Assembly (NCBI GenBank): GCA_030248135.1
Contig: JASANC010005158.1
Location: 22,443 to 86,442, forward strand
Source: Theristus sp. LFF4_11
Taxonomy: Eukaryota > Nematoda > Chromadorea > Monhysterida > Xyalidae
Length of the DNA: 64,000 nucleotides
Direction: 5' to 3'
Shown here: positions 1 to 10,400 of the stretch, piece by piece
Layout: each line of letters begins with the position of its first letter
How positions within the stretch are numbered: position 1 is the first letter of the stretch
The notes under the pieces: generated by a model
The model's input: only the letters and a program-made list of their open reading frames with translations
Database searches by the model: none
What the model was told of the DNA's origin: nothing
Position numbers and translations under genes: made by a program

Positions 1-1401
1 CAGAAATCGTTTTCTTGCAACTTAGAACACGTTTTTCAGTCGGTAGGCCATGAGATGAACATGATATCTTGTTGATTGGCGTATGTTATAGGTCTACAAT
101 GGAGTTGTGCGATATATTGTTAAACAATTGGAGCGGAGATGTTGGTTAATACCACATCACACGACCGTTTTTCAGATACCCGATAACATGGCCACATGTT
201 AAAACTTGCGTGCTGAGCTAAGCTAACGTGTTAAACTTGCGTCTGTCAGTTGCCCGCAACGTGATCGCGAAATCATGGTACGTGTTTTCGATACGATGAT
301 TTGAAGAGTGGGCTCTCGCCATGTGGCAGATAGCATAGCTGGTTGAACCTGAAAGTAAGTGTCTTGGGGGGGGGGGGCGACCGGGTCGACAGGGGTTGCC
401 GACTTAGCTACAGCAAACAGGAATTTTTGAACACAGTCTAATTTTGGTAATTTTCTAAAGAGGAACAACTAAGAACGGTTCAATATTCAAGTACACGTCG
501 AAAATTGTCCTGTTTTACTGTTGAAAATGCAACTTTCCCTCTATGAAATGGACATAATTTCAATAAAACACGATTTTCGCTCTTATAGTTTTCCGGATCG
601 TTCTAAAAATAGTCTAGCTGAACTCAGCTCGACGAGACGCTTCGAACGAACCTAACTTGTAAAAAATTTTTTTATCGGCATGCTCATGCTCATGATCCAC
701 AACCGGTGGTAGTATCAAAGGAAATTTTTGTTGAACTTTCGAAAAATTGTGCCAAAAATGAGGTTTTCAGAGCATTCTCAGAGCAGTAGCGAAAGCGGGA
801 CCTTGGGTGAGGGGTGTTGTTTGCCAAATTTTAGAGGGGGGTGTCAGGTGCCTTCTCGGTGAGGGGGGGTGCACGGGCAGCAAATTTTCCCGTAAAACTA
901 CAAAGCTAAACCGGAGCTGGAGCTGATCCCTGATCCCAATGTTTCACCCCTTCAACAAAGCTGGCAATCAAGGCACTTTCACTTTGTTAAAAAGGCTTCA
1001 CTTAGGATTAGTAGGATTAGGTTTAGGAACCTACAACGACTTCATTGAAACCGAACTAAACAACAAAACAGACTGTAAACTTTGCTTTGGTTTAGTAATG
1101 TAGGCAAAGCAAATTTTCCTGAGGGGGTGCACTGGCAGAAAAATTTCGTGAGAGGGGTGCACGGGATCGCACGGGTAATACCAAATTTTTGCCTCAGAAA
1201 AACACAGAAATTCTTGTAAAATACAGAATATTTTGTGCAAACAAGCTGCTTGTTTGGTCAGAAACAACAAAATCTATGTAGGGACAGACACAAACGTCAA
1301 GAAAAATGCAAAAATTACGGTATTTTTGGAAAAAATTTAGATCAGATTGACCACCGTGAGGGGGGGGGGTGCGATCCCGTGTTTTCTCGCGGCGCGGGGC
1401 A

Positions 1402-1466
1402 GTAATTGCCCGTCTCCGCCGGAGTTTGTTTGGTACCTTCGGGTTTCCGGAACCGGCGCGCGTATA
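1402..1466. repeat. GC-rich dispersed repeat, copy A
   Basis: About 55 bases read as the reverse complement of 42176-42235, including GGTTCCGGAAACCCGAAGG and a CCGGCGGAGACGG block. The two copies differ by a 4-base insertion (AAACAAACTCC against AAACTCC). Both sit in gene-free DNA. Function unknown. Confidence 0.7.
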
Positions 1467-1532
1467 ATTAAAATAAAAAAAATAAAATAAATAAGAGGGG
1501 TGGGGGGAGTCTAGTACCCGTGTCGAGGTAAA

Positions 1533-1640
1533 GTGGGGGGAGGGGGTACACGGGTATCTGCCCGTGCACGGGCAGGATTTTCGGCTGAAGGGGCGGCGTG
1601 GACCCGCCCAGGCGCCCACCCTCCCGCACTTTCGCTACTG
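1533..1640. repeat. G-rich dispersed repeat with 18-bp palindrome, copy A
   Basis: Contains the perfect palindrome CTGCCCGTGCACGGGCAG next to a G-rich run. The same arrangement occurs in inverted orientation at 48365-48480, extending to the words AGGATTTTCGGCTGA and the edge CGCACTTTCGCTACT. A dispersed element of unknown class; the palindrome could form a hairpin. Confidence 0.65.
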
Positions 1641-1977
1641 TCTCCTCAGAGCATTTTCGATTTTTTTGAATCGGCATTTTGGTTGTACAGAGTGGTCCAA
1701 AAGCAGTGGGTACAACTTTGAATCGCTTGAATGGACCGTTTGAGCTGATAGGTATTTTAGTCGCTTACTTAGGAAGCTCAAACTTAGATCTCCACCAATT
1801 TTTAGTCTAAACGAAAGAACATTGCCCTTGTGCGGGAAACGAAACACGAAAGTAAAAAAAACGAATTTTTGCACTTTTAAAAAGAAGCGCCAGGACTAGG
1901 AGCTAGGGTTGTTAAAAAACAAAAATCGTCATTTTTGTGTGTTTTTTTAATTTTTTAAATTCAAAAATCAAAGTCAA

Positions 1978-2360
1978 TCAGGGAGTTCGAAGAACCACAT
2001 ATGATATGCAAGCGCCTCCCGAATGACTCCCGTATGGCGGAACTTTGCAGATTTTGTTTTGGTGACCTCATTTACCCCTTTTCCAAACCGCTACCATGCC
2101 TCTGCTTGTGTTTTGACCCCCAAAACGTCACTAATTATCCCCAGCTGAAGTGAAAACAAACATACCGGCTTGAAATTCGATCAGTTCTGATGATAACGCA
2201 ACGACAGGATACGAAACAACAACCAGACAACGTAGCGCTTGCAAACGGAGCAGCTCGGACGCTCAGAATTAAGACTGCGAAACGAATTGTCACCTTACAT
2301 ATCTGCATTGGAAATGGTAAGCCAAGCTTTGGGACGCTCAAAAACTTCATTGCAGAAGTT
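1978..2360 (+). repeat. Dispersed repeat family R, copy 1
   Basis: Recognised because the same approximately 350-base text recurs on the other strand at about 46510-46860 and 51900-52320. Landmarks are GGAGTTCGAAGAACCACAT, TTTTGGTGACCTCATTTAC and CGGACGCTCAGAATT. Copies differ by scattered substitutions. No protein is supported. An old non-autonomous element is likely. Confidence 0.75.
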
Positions 2361-2723
2361 GTTGAAACCTAGAATCAGTCGGTAAAACGGTCCAAAATCG
2401 ACTGCTGAAGGTTTTACGAGGTACCTAATATCAAAAAAAAATTGTTGAATTTTCAAAAATTTGTGCCAAAATTGATTAGTTGATTGCTGAACAATTAGCG
2501 AACCGAACCGATTGATCGATGGACCTGACCTCTCATGCACTGTGCGCGCGTATCTTGTTTCTGGGAACGGGATTCCATTGAAAATTGTTCAATTCCGTGC
2601 TGATTAGAGCAGACAATCATTAACGAATGCGGTTGTGTCGCCAAATGCAGTGCAGGCAGGTGGGCTGTTCACAGGTTTCCAGCAACCAGTTTTCAGATAC
2701 CAAATAAACTATTTACCAGCATA

Positions 2724-3175
2724 CCGTATTACCCCCATTAAACCCCCCCCCACCATTAATCCCCCCCCCCCACCAATAAACCCCCACCCCCCCGACCAGT
2801 TTCCAAATAATCCCCCCCCCACAAATAATCCCCCATGGGGGATTATTGGAGACCTGTTTGAAACACATACCCAGCGAATTCAGTGGCTGGTTGCAGTGAA
2901 AATGATGAAATTGTGCTACCAAAGGCCCCAAATGGGTGAGTTTATAGTAATTTCATTACAAAAGGCTGTTATAAAAGGAAATTTCTATGTAGAGTAGAAG
3001 TTTCTGCGACTTTCTTGCCTGCCATGCAAGGTATTTTTGCCATTTTTCAACAAACCCTAGAATTTTTTTGTAAATAAACCCCCCCCCCACAATAATCCCC
3101 CCCACCAATAAACCCCCCACCCCTAAAAGTCGCTGACGTATTAATCCCCCATGGGGTTTGTTGGGGGTAATACGG
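2724..3175. mobile_element. MITE with CCGTATTACC ends, copy 1
   Basis: A 452-base element starting CCGTATTACC and ending GGTAATACGG. Inside each end lie C-rich runs with AATAAACCCCC and AATCCCCC words around CCCATGGG palindromes. The roughly 200-base core is the reverse complement of the core of the element at 15508-15960. The flanks read ...ATA/element/TAC..., so a TA target duplication (Tc1/mariner style) is possible. No transposase is encoded: non-autonomous. Confidence 0.85.
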
Positions 3176-3873
3176 TACGTAACTGGTTAATCGGAGTTTC
3201 GATTGCGAATTTTTAATGAGGTACGTGTACGTGACACCAGCTCACTGATTGCTGCGCAATGAATGAATATCGCCATATCGAAATGAATGCAAATTTAGCA
3301 GTCTCAGAGTTCTACCCATTGCAGTCTGTGAGTTCCAAACTGTTGGGTTTTCACGTTTTGCTCGTGTTCTTGATTTTGGATATTTTTGTATTAGTTTGTT
3401 GAACGTCATGAAGAAGTCAACGTGTTTGTTCATGCATTTTCTGGTTGCTAGTGCACTTTCACAAATAATTTCTGGAGGAATTTGGCCGTCAGAAAATATC
3501 CGTTTGTCTGGTTCTCTTTGAAATTTCGCTCTAAAAACAGTCTTTAAAATTTCTCTAATTTTTCTGTTTATTTCTCTGTGATGCTGCCGTGCTTCACAAA
3601 ACCGTCTGTTTTCAGTGTACGAGCTCAAGATGCGTACGACGATGTTACAACAGGAGTATGCAAGTGATGCTTGTGCAATTAATGGTAAACATGTTGCCTG
3701 AAGTCAGGTATATCAAATGACTTTTTGAGGCAACTGGGCACATCGCACACATTTTCAGACGTCGTTCGTTTTGGCGGTCTCTGTGAAGATCAAAACACTC
3801 ATGGCATGAGATGGTATTGCAATCACCAGTGTCAACAAGTGCTACAGTTCTTAATATTTGAAATTTTCTAAGC

Positions 3874-6800
3874 ATGGTCCTGTGTTTTACGACATGTTTT
3901 TTTTGTTTTCAGGCATGTCCAAGGAGTCCCACGGTTCCGCCATCCACGTCTAAGTTTGTCTACATTGAATGCGCTTATTCGATGTTGAACGTGTTCTATG
4001 CGCTGTGTCTAGCACAGAGTGTGGACGCATTCGAAATGAAATGCATTTGCTACGACGAAGATGGCCAGAGGTCAGCGCTTTTTATCAGACGTTATTTGAA
4101 GATCATAATTTTACATCTAATAGTAGCTAAAAACCTACAAACGTTTTAGATGCGAACGACCAAAAAATCAGTTGCGTGATGTTGAAGAAGAGTTTCAGCT
4201 TTGGTGCACAGGTTTGCGTTGCTGAGAATGTTTATATACAAGTGTAAAAGCAAATCATGCATAGCGGTTTCTTCAAGTCTGAAAAAAATTGACTTCCTGT
4301 AGATCTGTGTCCGACTAACGATGCCAGCTGCAGTTTTCCACTGTTTCAAGAAAGCGCCTGGACGTTTGAACTGCAGCACACATTTCAAACTGTGCCAACG
4401 CCGGGAGTATGTGAAGCGCAATACGAAATGCTGCGTATGTGGTGATGATGTTCAGCCATGTTTTAAAATAATGTTGGGGGAGTTCGCTAACGCGCCTCCC
4501 ACGACAAATATGATTTGATTATTGGCATTTTGTTTGATACACATGGCATGGACATTCCAGTATCGAATGTCCAATTCGGTGGACTGTGCTCAAACGAACT
4601 GGTGCAAACCGATCCGGCACTTCATGCGATACGCACTGCTTGTGCCCAAAAATGTTGGCGCAAGGAAGCATTCGATTGTCAAGGCGACCACTTTGCGAAA
4701 CCGGTCGCTATCGGTTGTACGAAGCTCATGAAGCACAATGAAGAGCTGTCGAAACAAGACGTTACGATGCCTTCGCAAATCAAATTCACATGCCACTGTG
4801 CCTACGATAACTTTCAGTAATTGCAGTTTTTTCTTTTTGTCGAACATCATTACGTTGTTTCTTTTGCTTGGTTTTTAGATTGTGCGAAATCGCGGACAAC
4901 AATTTGGAGGACGTCGTAAGATTGGTGTCGAGTTCACCAGCCTGTGACGACGGTGGTGGGTGAGAGCGCCTTGTTGCAGTAAACAAAGTCAATCATACTG
5001 TACTCAAATGAAGTCAACCTTACTTGGTGATTCATACTGTAACACAATAATTGCTCAAATTCACCGTGCACTGCGCATTGTTGCAGCAACATCCGCTACG
5101 GCTGTACTGATTGTGACCGCAAACTTCAACCAGTGGCTGACGATTGAAACGATCGATGAACTGGCACCGCCGACCATAAGAATGACGCCATTATGGCTGC
5201 CTTGGTCCGTGCCAATGTGGACACCGCAAGTGTTGTATTTGGAGAACACAGCGCAGCTTCTGTTCATTGGTGACGTGCAAGATGTCATGGAACGTGACAA
5301 AGGTGGGCTTGTTAAAATGCACTTTTTGGGTGCGCATGCTGAAAAACCTCAATTGTTTGCAGTTATTGCAGTGTACAGCATGGCCTAATAAATAAAACAG
5401 TCCTTGTGTTCTCGATCAAGGCGGGGTCCATCGCAGACTTGGAGTTGTCTTTCCAGACAGATCATTTCCAATCGCCTGTGCAAAGGAGAAAGGATAAACA
5501 GAATAGCGCGAAGAATCAATTGATTAAAAAACAATAGTCCAATTTGACGCACAACTGAACGTATTTTTTCTGTCAAGCAAATTTCGCGCGCTACACGTAC
5601 TTGCACCCTGAAAAAAGCTGCCATGTTTACTCGGCCGTTCTGTAGCTTTTAGTTAGCTCTATTTCTGATCCGCACAAGTCACATTTTTGTACAGTCAGTA
5701 AAAAAATTGCACTTGCAAAAAATCGCAAAAATTCAAGTTTTTTTTTCTATTTGCGCACCGCGCCCTGAAAGTGACCTTTGGGATTATTGTGGTGGCTCAA
5801 TTCACAAACTCGAAGCGCTTTGATTAGTAGAATGTCTCCTATCCCGACAACATTTGATTATAGAGTTTTCAATCCCCCCAAATTTTGCCGGTCCCTCCTG
5901 TTGCGTGCAAACGATGGTAGCAAGGTGAGACGATTAGCTGTTTTGAATGTTTGCAACATTTCTGTGTACGCTGATTGTGTTGTTCAGGTGTGCAACTGTT
6001 CGATGCGGCCACGGGAGAATGGACGTACATTCAGCCATCGGAGTTGAACCGCTATCGATCGCAGGCGCTGTGGTTTGCAGAGCGCAGTGTGCTGCTGCTG
6101 TGTGGCTGTGTCACGCTGGCACACGCACGATGCAGCAACACATGCGACATGCTGCTCATTGATGACAACGCGTCCACCAACCAGTGGATGACCGTCGATG
6201 TGCCCATTGATGTTTGCCTCAGCAACAACGTCGCCGTCGCACATAACGTGAACAAAATGCTGTTTGTTGACTTTTTTCAAACGACAACACAACAGACATT
6301 AGTAACAATTTCCCGCAGTTTGCTACTATAAATCGCAGCAAATAAAATACGTTCATTGTTAGGGTGATGCGTATGTTATGGGCGGCATGTGTGCTGGCTG
6401 GCGATCGGCGCATCGGTGAGATTATGATGCCAGATTATGTTTGTTTGCAGAAATTGATTGACTGAATTAGTTAAGCGGCATTCATGAAACAATATTTAAT
6501 GACCGCGTAGCTATGTTTTATGTTTTAATACTGCTTCATGAATGCACCTAATGGAAAAACCCGTTCTGGACTGCGTCTTCTCAGAAACGAATATTTCCTT
6601 AGGTACAACTTTGCAACAAACCAGTGGACACGTGTTCCCGATTTGAACGAGCCTCGCATGGACGCAGCGGCCACGTCGGATGGCGAGTTCATCTATGTCT
6701 GTGGGGGTGTGTGTCGCTGAAAACAACTGGCTCTCAATAACTTTGATTCTTTTTCGGCTTTCTCCTTCTATTTTGCATTCGTTTGCAGGTCAAACAGGCT

Positions 6801-7230
6801 CCGGGTTGACCACAACATGCGAACGCTCGTCCAACCCAGATGCTGGATGGGAATACATGCCGGATATGCCAGGGCCTGCCAGATTCAACTTTCAACTGGT
6901 ATCAATTTTTGCAGCCAATCAATCTGTGCGCCTTATTTTCCAACGTTTATTGCGTTTGACCAAGAACACTTTAACGTGCAGGTGTCGGTTGGATTCAAGA
7001 AACTGCTGGCAATGGGCGGTCAACATGACGAGCGAGACTTTTGGTGTTACTTTTTCGGCTGCTCCATGCAGCTGGATCGGATCGACTATTTCGATGGCAA
7101 CTACTGGCAAGACTGGGATGTCCGTTTAAGAAACCCGACCAGTGCACTGGCTGCCGTTAGCATTCCGCTTACTCCAGACGTTCGACAACACTTTGAACAG
7201 TATCTCGAGGGTGAGTTTTATCGAGTATAG
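3874..7230 (+). CDS. Cysteine-rich protein with C-terminal kelch repeats
   Basis: Eleven exons are modelled: 3874-4070, 4150-4211, 4303-4434, 4561-4816, 4879-4959, 4980-5302, 5988-6247, 6363-6415, 6603-6706, 6789-6898 and 6982-7230 (608 aa); every junction keeps frame. Residues about 14-245 are cysteine-rich and match no family I know. From about 265 to the end come five to six kelch blades, seen as FDAATGEWTYI, AYVMGGM, YNFATNQWTRV, IYVCGGQTG, LLAMGG and IDYFDGNYW. Kelch blades form a beta-propeller, usually a binding platform. No BTB or BACK domain is visible, so this is not a typical cullin-3 adaptor. The start is uncertain: ATG 3874 gives a short hydrophobic Cys/Phe leader (MVLCFTTCFFCF) that may be a weak signal peptide, and a 5' exon could be missing. 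The end is also uncertain, because a GTGAGT lies just before the stop. Confidence 0.75.
5303..5987 (+). other. Long intron of the kelch gene with in-frame stop and poly(A) signal
   Basis: The GTGGGC donor at 5303 is followed in frame by 28 codons and a TAA at 5386-5388, with AATAAATAAA directly after it. If the donor is not used, transcription could end here and give a truncated protein of about 378 residues with little of the propeller. The spliced reading into 5988 (TTGTTCAG acceptor) restores a good kelch blade, so splicing is favoured as the main form. Confidence 0.5.
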
Positions 7231-7489
7231 ACGGCAAGCAAGCCCCATGGTGTGAAAGTGATGTTCAATTTTATTGTTTTCCTGAGTAGAAACTGGGCGC
7301 AAAACATGTTTAAAATCAGTTATTTTTTTACAACTGAGTGATGACTGATCAGTACACAAAAATTGCACCAAAAGTGCTTGCCCGTATAATACTGTTTAAC
7401 AATAATAACAAACAACAACAACAAACGATAACAACAAAACCAGCGAAACAAACCCCAAGCACCAGTTGCGAACGTTCCAACAGCTTTTT

Positions 7490-10400
7490 TTAGTCTCTCC
7501 TTCCACAGCAAATGAATCTGTCTTGCTTTTTACTGAACAAACAGCTGGTATGCGTGATGGAGGAGTTCAACAACGATGATTTTCGTCGTTGCTCGCATTT
7601 TTGAGCGGCGAAGGGGCTGCACGGCGATGGGTATGGATGCAGCGGCCGGTAGTCAGACTGGTTGGAGCAATCTGAAATCTTTGAACTCAGTTCAGAAAAG
7701 ATCGAATAGAAAGTATAACACACTCACCAGCAGCGTCACCGGTACTGGCATCGAATTCGGTGGCAGTTATGCTGTCTGATTTATTGTCACTGCTTTTACG
7801 CGCTTGACTCTTCTGTGAAAGCGTCGTGCAACAAATGAACTGATTGTCAGCGTTTGTATAGAGACAAGCCGAACTGGCTGGACACGCCTGCAATAGGTTG
7901 TTCAAAGTGTTGAAATGCACACTATCCAAGCGTTTCCTTAGTTTGTACAGTTGCATCGAATCCAACCTGTGGGGTGCCAAGCAGTGCACTAGGGCTGCAC
8001 GGTCGATAAGTGCCACGGTCGCCGTACAGTGGCAATAAGCCAGCCGGTTGTGGTGGACAGATGTCTGGTAGCAAAAGGACACAAATAGAAAATTAAGAAA
8101 AAACCTGGAAAAATCGAAACAGAAACTGACTTGGTTTGAGCTGGGTCGACGTCGCCCCACAACAGACGTATCTTCCGAGCACTTCCGCGTACTGACAAAA
8201 GTTGTTCTCACCACAGTCGGCGCCCGTTCCCGATGGGCTGCAGAAGCGATACAACTGGCCGGCGTCGCCACTGACTGGCTTCAGTTTGGGTGGACAAACT
8301 GCAATTTACCAACGGTGCACGTCTAACAGCAGTTTGCATTTACGAGGTTTATTACTGTAAAGTCTTGCATTTAAGGTTCCTCCCACTTATAAGACCCCCA
8401 CCCAAAAGTGGGCGGAGTGTCACATGGCGGGAAACAAAAAAAACTCAAAATTTTGACTTGGTCGAAATCCCGCTCCGTTTATAAGACCCGGAAGTCCTAA
8501 TCTTTGCTTTATAAGACCTCCTCCCGCTTATACGGTTGTCACACAAAATTCCGCTTTTTTCAGAAATTTTTGATTTTCAAATTTATATAAGGAGACCTTA
8601 TATGCAAGACTTTACGGTACTTGACCACGTTGTGACTGTCAACATGTTCTTGTTTCAAGTCTGGAAGCGTACAGTCAGTTGCGCAACCAGATTCCAATCA
8701 TCACCAACTGTCTTGTCGCTCAATCTGGCTGGCTTCTTCGCAGCAGAAGAAAGAGTTGGTTGAGCTGCTCGTTGAGTACCAGCAGAAGTAACCGGCCGGA
8801 CAAGAGCCAGGCAGGTTGGGCGTGCACTGTCGCGGCTGCAGCGTCACCGAGCTCACGAATGGGCGGCTGTTGGCAGGGCACAAAGCTGCACAAAATAATG
8901 CAGCACATAAAGCGACTAGTCATTCCTGTGCGGACGCACTTTCGCGTTCTATTTCAAAGCTGTCCTTCCGTGTCACCAACCTTTGTAATCATTCGGTGTT
9001 CCACAGCAAACGTTTTGTTCAAGCAGTTCACTATTCAAACAGCGATAGTCTGTAGGACAGCCGTTGCTGGCAGCCCCGACAGCGCCGATTCGAGTGCACG
9101 CTGTCAGTTGGCCGCCTTGTTGACTGAAGAACACCATCTCACCGCTCGGGCAGGCTAAAAAAAGCGCAGAAACACTGCATTCGTGTTTTTAAAAAAGGAT
9201 TTTTTTATTCCCAGTTTTTGCATTGACCGATATTATAACAATTGTATAACTGACCTGCCGAGAGACAGTAATTCTGGCACTGCGCTTTCGTCGGGAAATT
9301 GTTTCGATTGCCCGCACAGCCGTTGTATGTGAACTCCTCGCAGGTTTTCGAGTTGCCGTTGAAGAAGTACCGCGGTATGGTCGTGGCCGTGCAGCGTGTT
9401 CCGTAGTCTTTGTACTGACTGCACACGTATGCTGCAACGTTTCATTGTTTCTTCACGCTGTTCTGTTTTATTTTTTCGTCACCTTTGGGGAAGTGCACAA
9501 AGAGAAGCAAGTTGCATCTGGGCACACAGCCATCAGCGATGCACTGGCTGTCTTTATTGCGACGTGTAGCGTCAGCCAGCAGCCACCACCAAGCAACAGA
9601 TTGCACACGTACTTTTGGTGGGGCAGCAACGACTCTCGGCTCGAACGCCCATCTGCGTTTGGACGCTGATCGCCGTGCAGAAATGTGTCGCCGGGCACTG
9701 CTCGTCGCTGCTGCACGAATGGTCGACGCCGTTCGATTCCGTGTACGGACGACCTCCATCCGGACAGGCTGTGCGATGCAAGGAAACCATGTGATCCACA
9801 GGCTCATCGGTTTGTTATCTCACCCACCCGTGCCACGGTGCGGTGCAGTGCAACGTGGTGAATGTGTGGCCGTGTGCTGAAGATTTGCGCAAATCTAAAA
9901 AACCGCGTCCTGACCTCACGGCGGCAGATTCACCACGTTCCACCCGTACCGTCGCACACCGGTGGCCATCGCATAAACGAACTTACAACGGCGCTCTTTA
10001 CTTTTACGTGGCCCAACGCAAAATGAATGGCCCATCGCAAAATGAGTGGCCCATCGCAAAATGAATGGCCCATCGCAAAATGAGTGGCCCATCGCAAAAT
10101 GAATGGCCCGTCGCAAAATGAGTGGCCCATCGCAAAATGAGTAGGTTCCAAATCCTAAACCTAATCCTAATCATAAGCGAAGCCTTTTGGTTAAAGTGAA
10201 AATGTTGCTTGCAATGAGTCATTGTAGGTTCCTAATCCTAAACCTAAGCCAAGCCTTTTTGATAAGGTGAAATTGATCATTTTCACCTTATCAAAAAGGT
10301 TTGGCTTAGGATTAGGTTCAGGAACCTACGACTCATTGCAAGCAACATTTTTCACCTTATCCAAAAGGCTTGGCTTTGGATTAGGAACCTACAACGACTC

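Larger units (their letters stand above)
1..2723. other. Repeat-rich stretch without a supported gene
   Basis: No open frame here shows a domain, convincing splice structure or biased composition. Dispersed repeat pieces are visible: about 959-1045 shares the core AAGGCTTnnnTTAGGATTAG with 10.2-10.4 kb; 1402-1466 and 1533-1640 are inverted relatives of 42176-42235 and 48365-48480; 1978-2360 is a copy of a family also present near 46.5 and 52.0 kb. An 11-G run lies at about 367-377. Confidence 0.6.

Noticed and set aside
2635..2997. Proline/asparagine-rich plus-strand frame
   Set aside because: Produced by the C-rich runs of MITE copy 1.
3242..3875. Two minus-strand frames with Cys pairs (SCHECF, MCAMCP) and a basic region
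   Set aside because: No domain is recognisable, no donor/acceptor pair joins them convincingly, and the first overlaps the kelch-gene start in opposite orientation. Worth revisiting if transcripts exist.
9900..9980. Possible degenerate extra Kunitz exon between the fourth Kunitz and fifth lustrin exons
   Set aside because: Only a few residues are suggestive and the frame is interrupted; the exons either side already join in phase.
10143..10270. Telomere-like CCTAATCCTAAACCTAAT words
   Set aside because: Irregular and embedded in the foldback element; not a tandem TTAGGC array, so no internal telomere is claimed.
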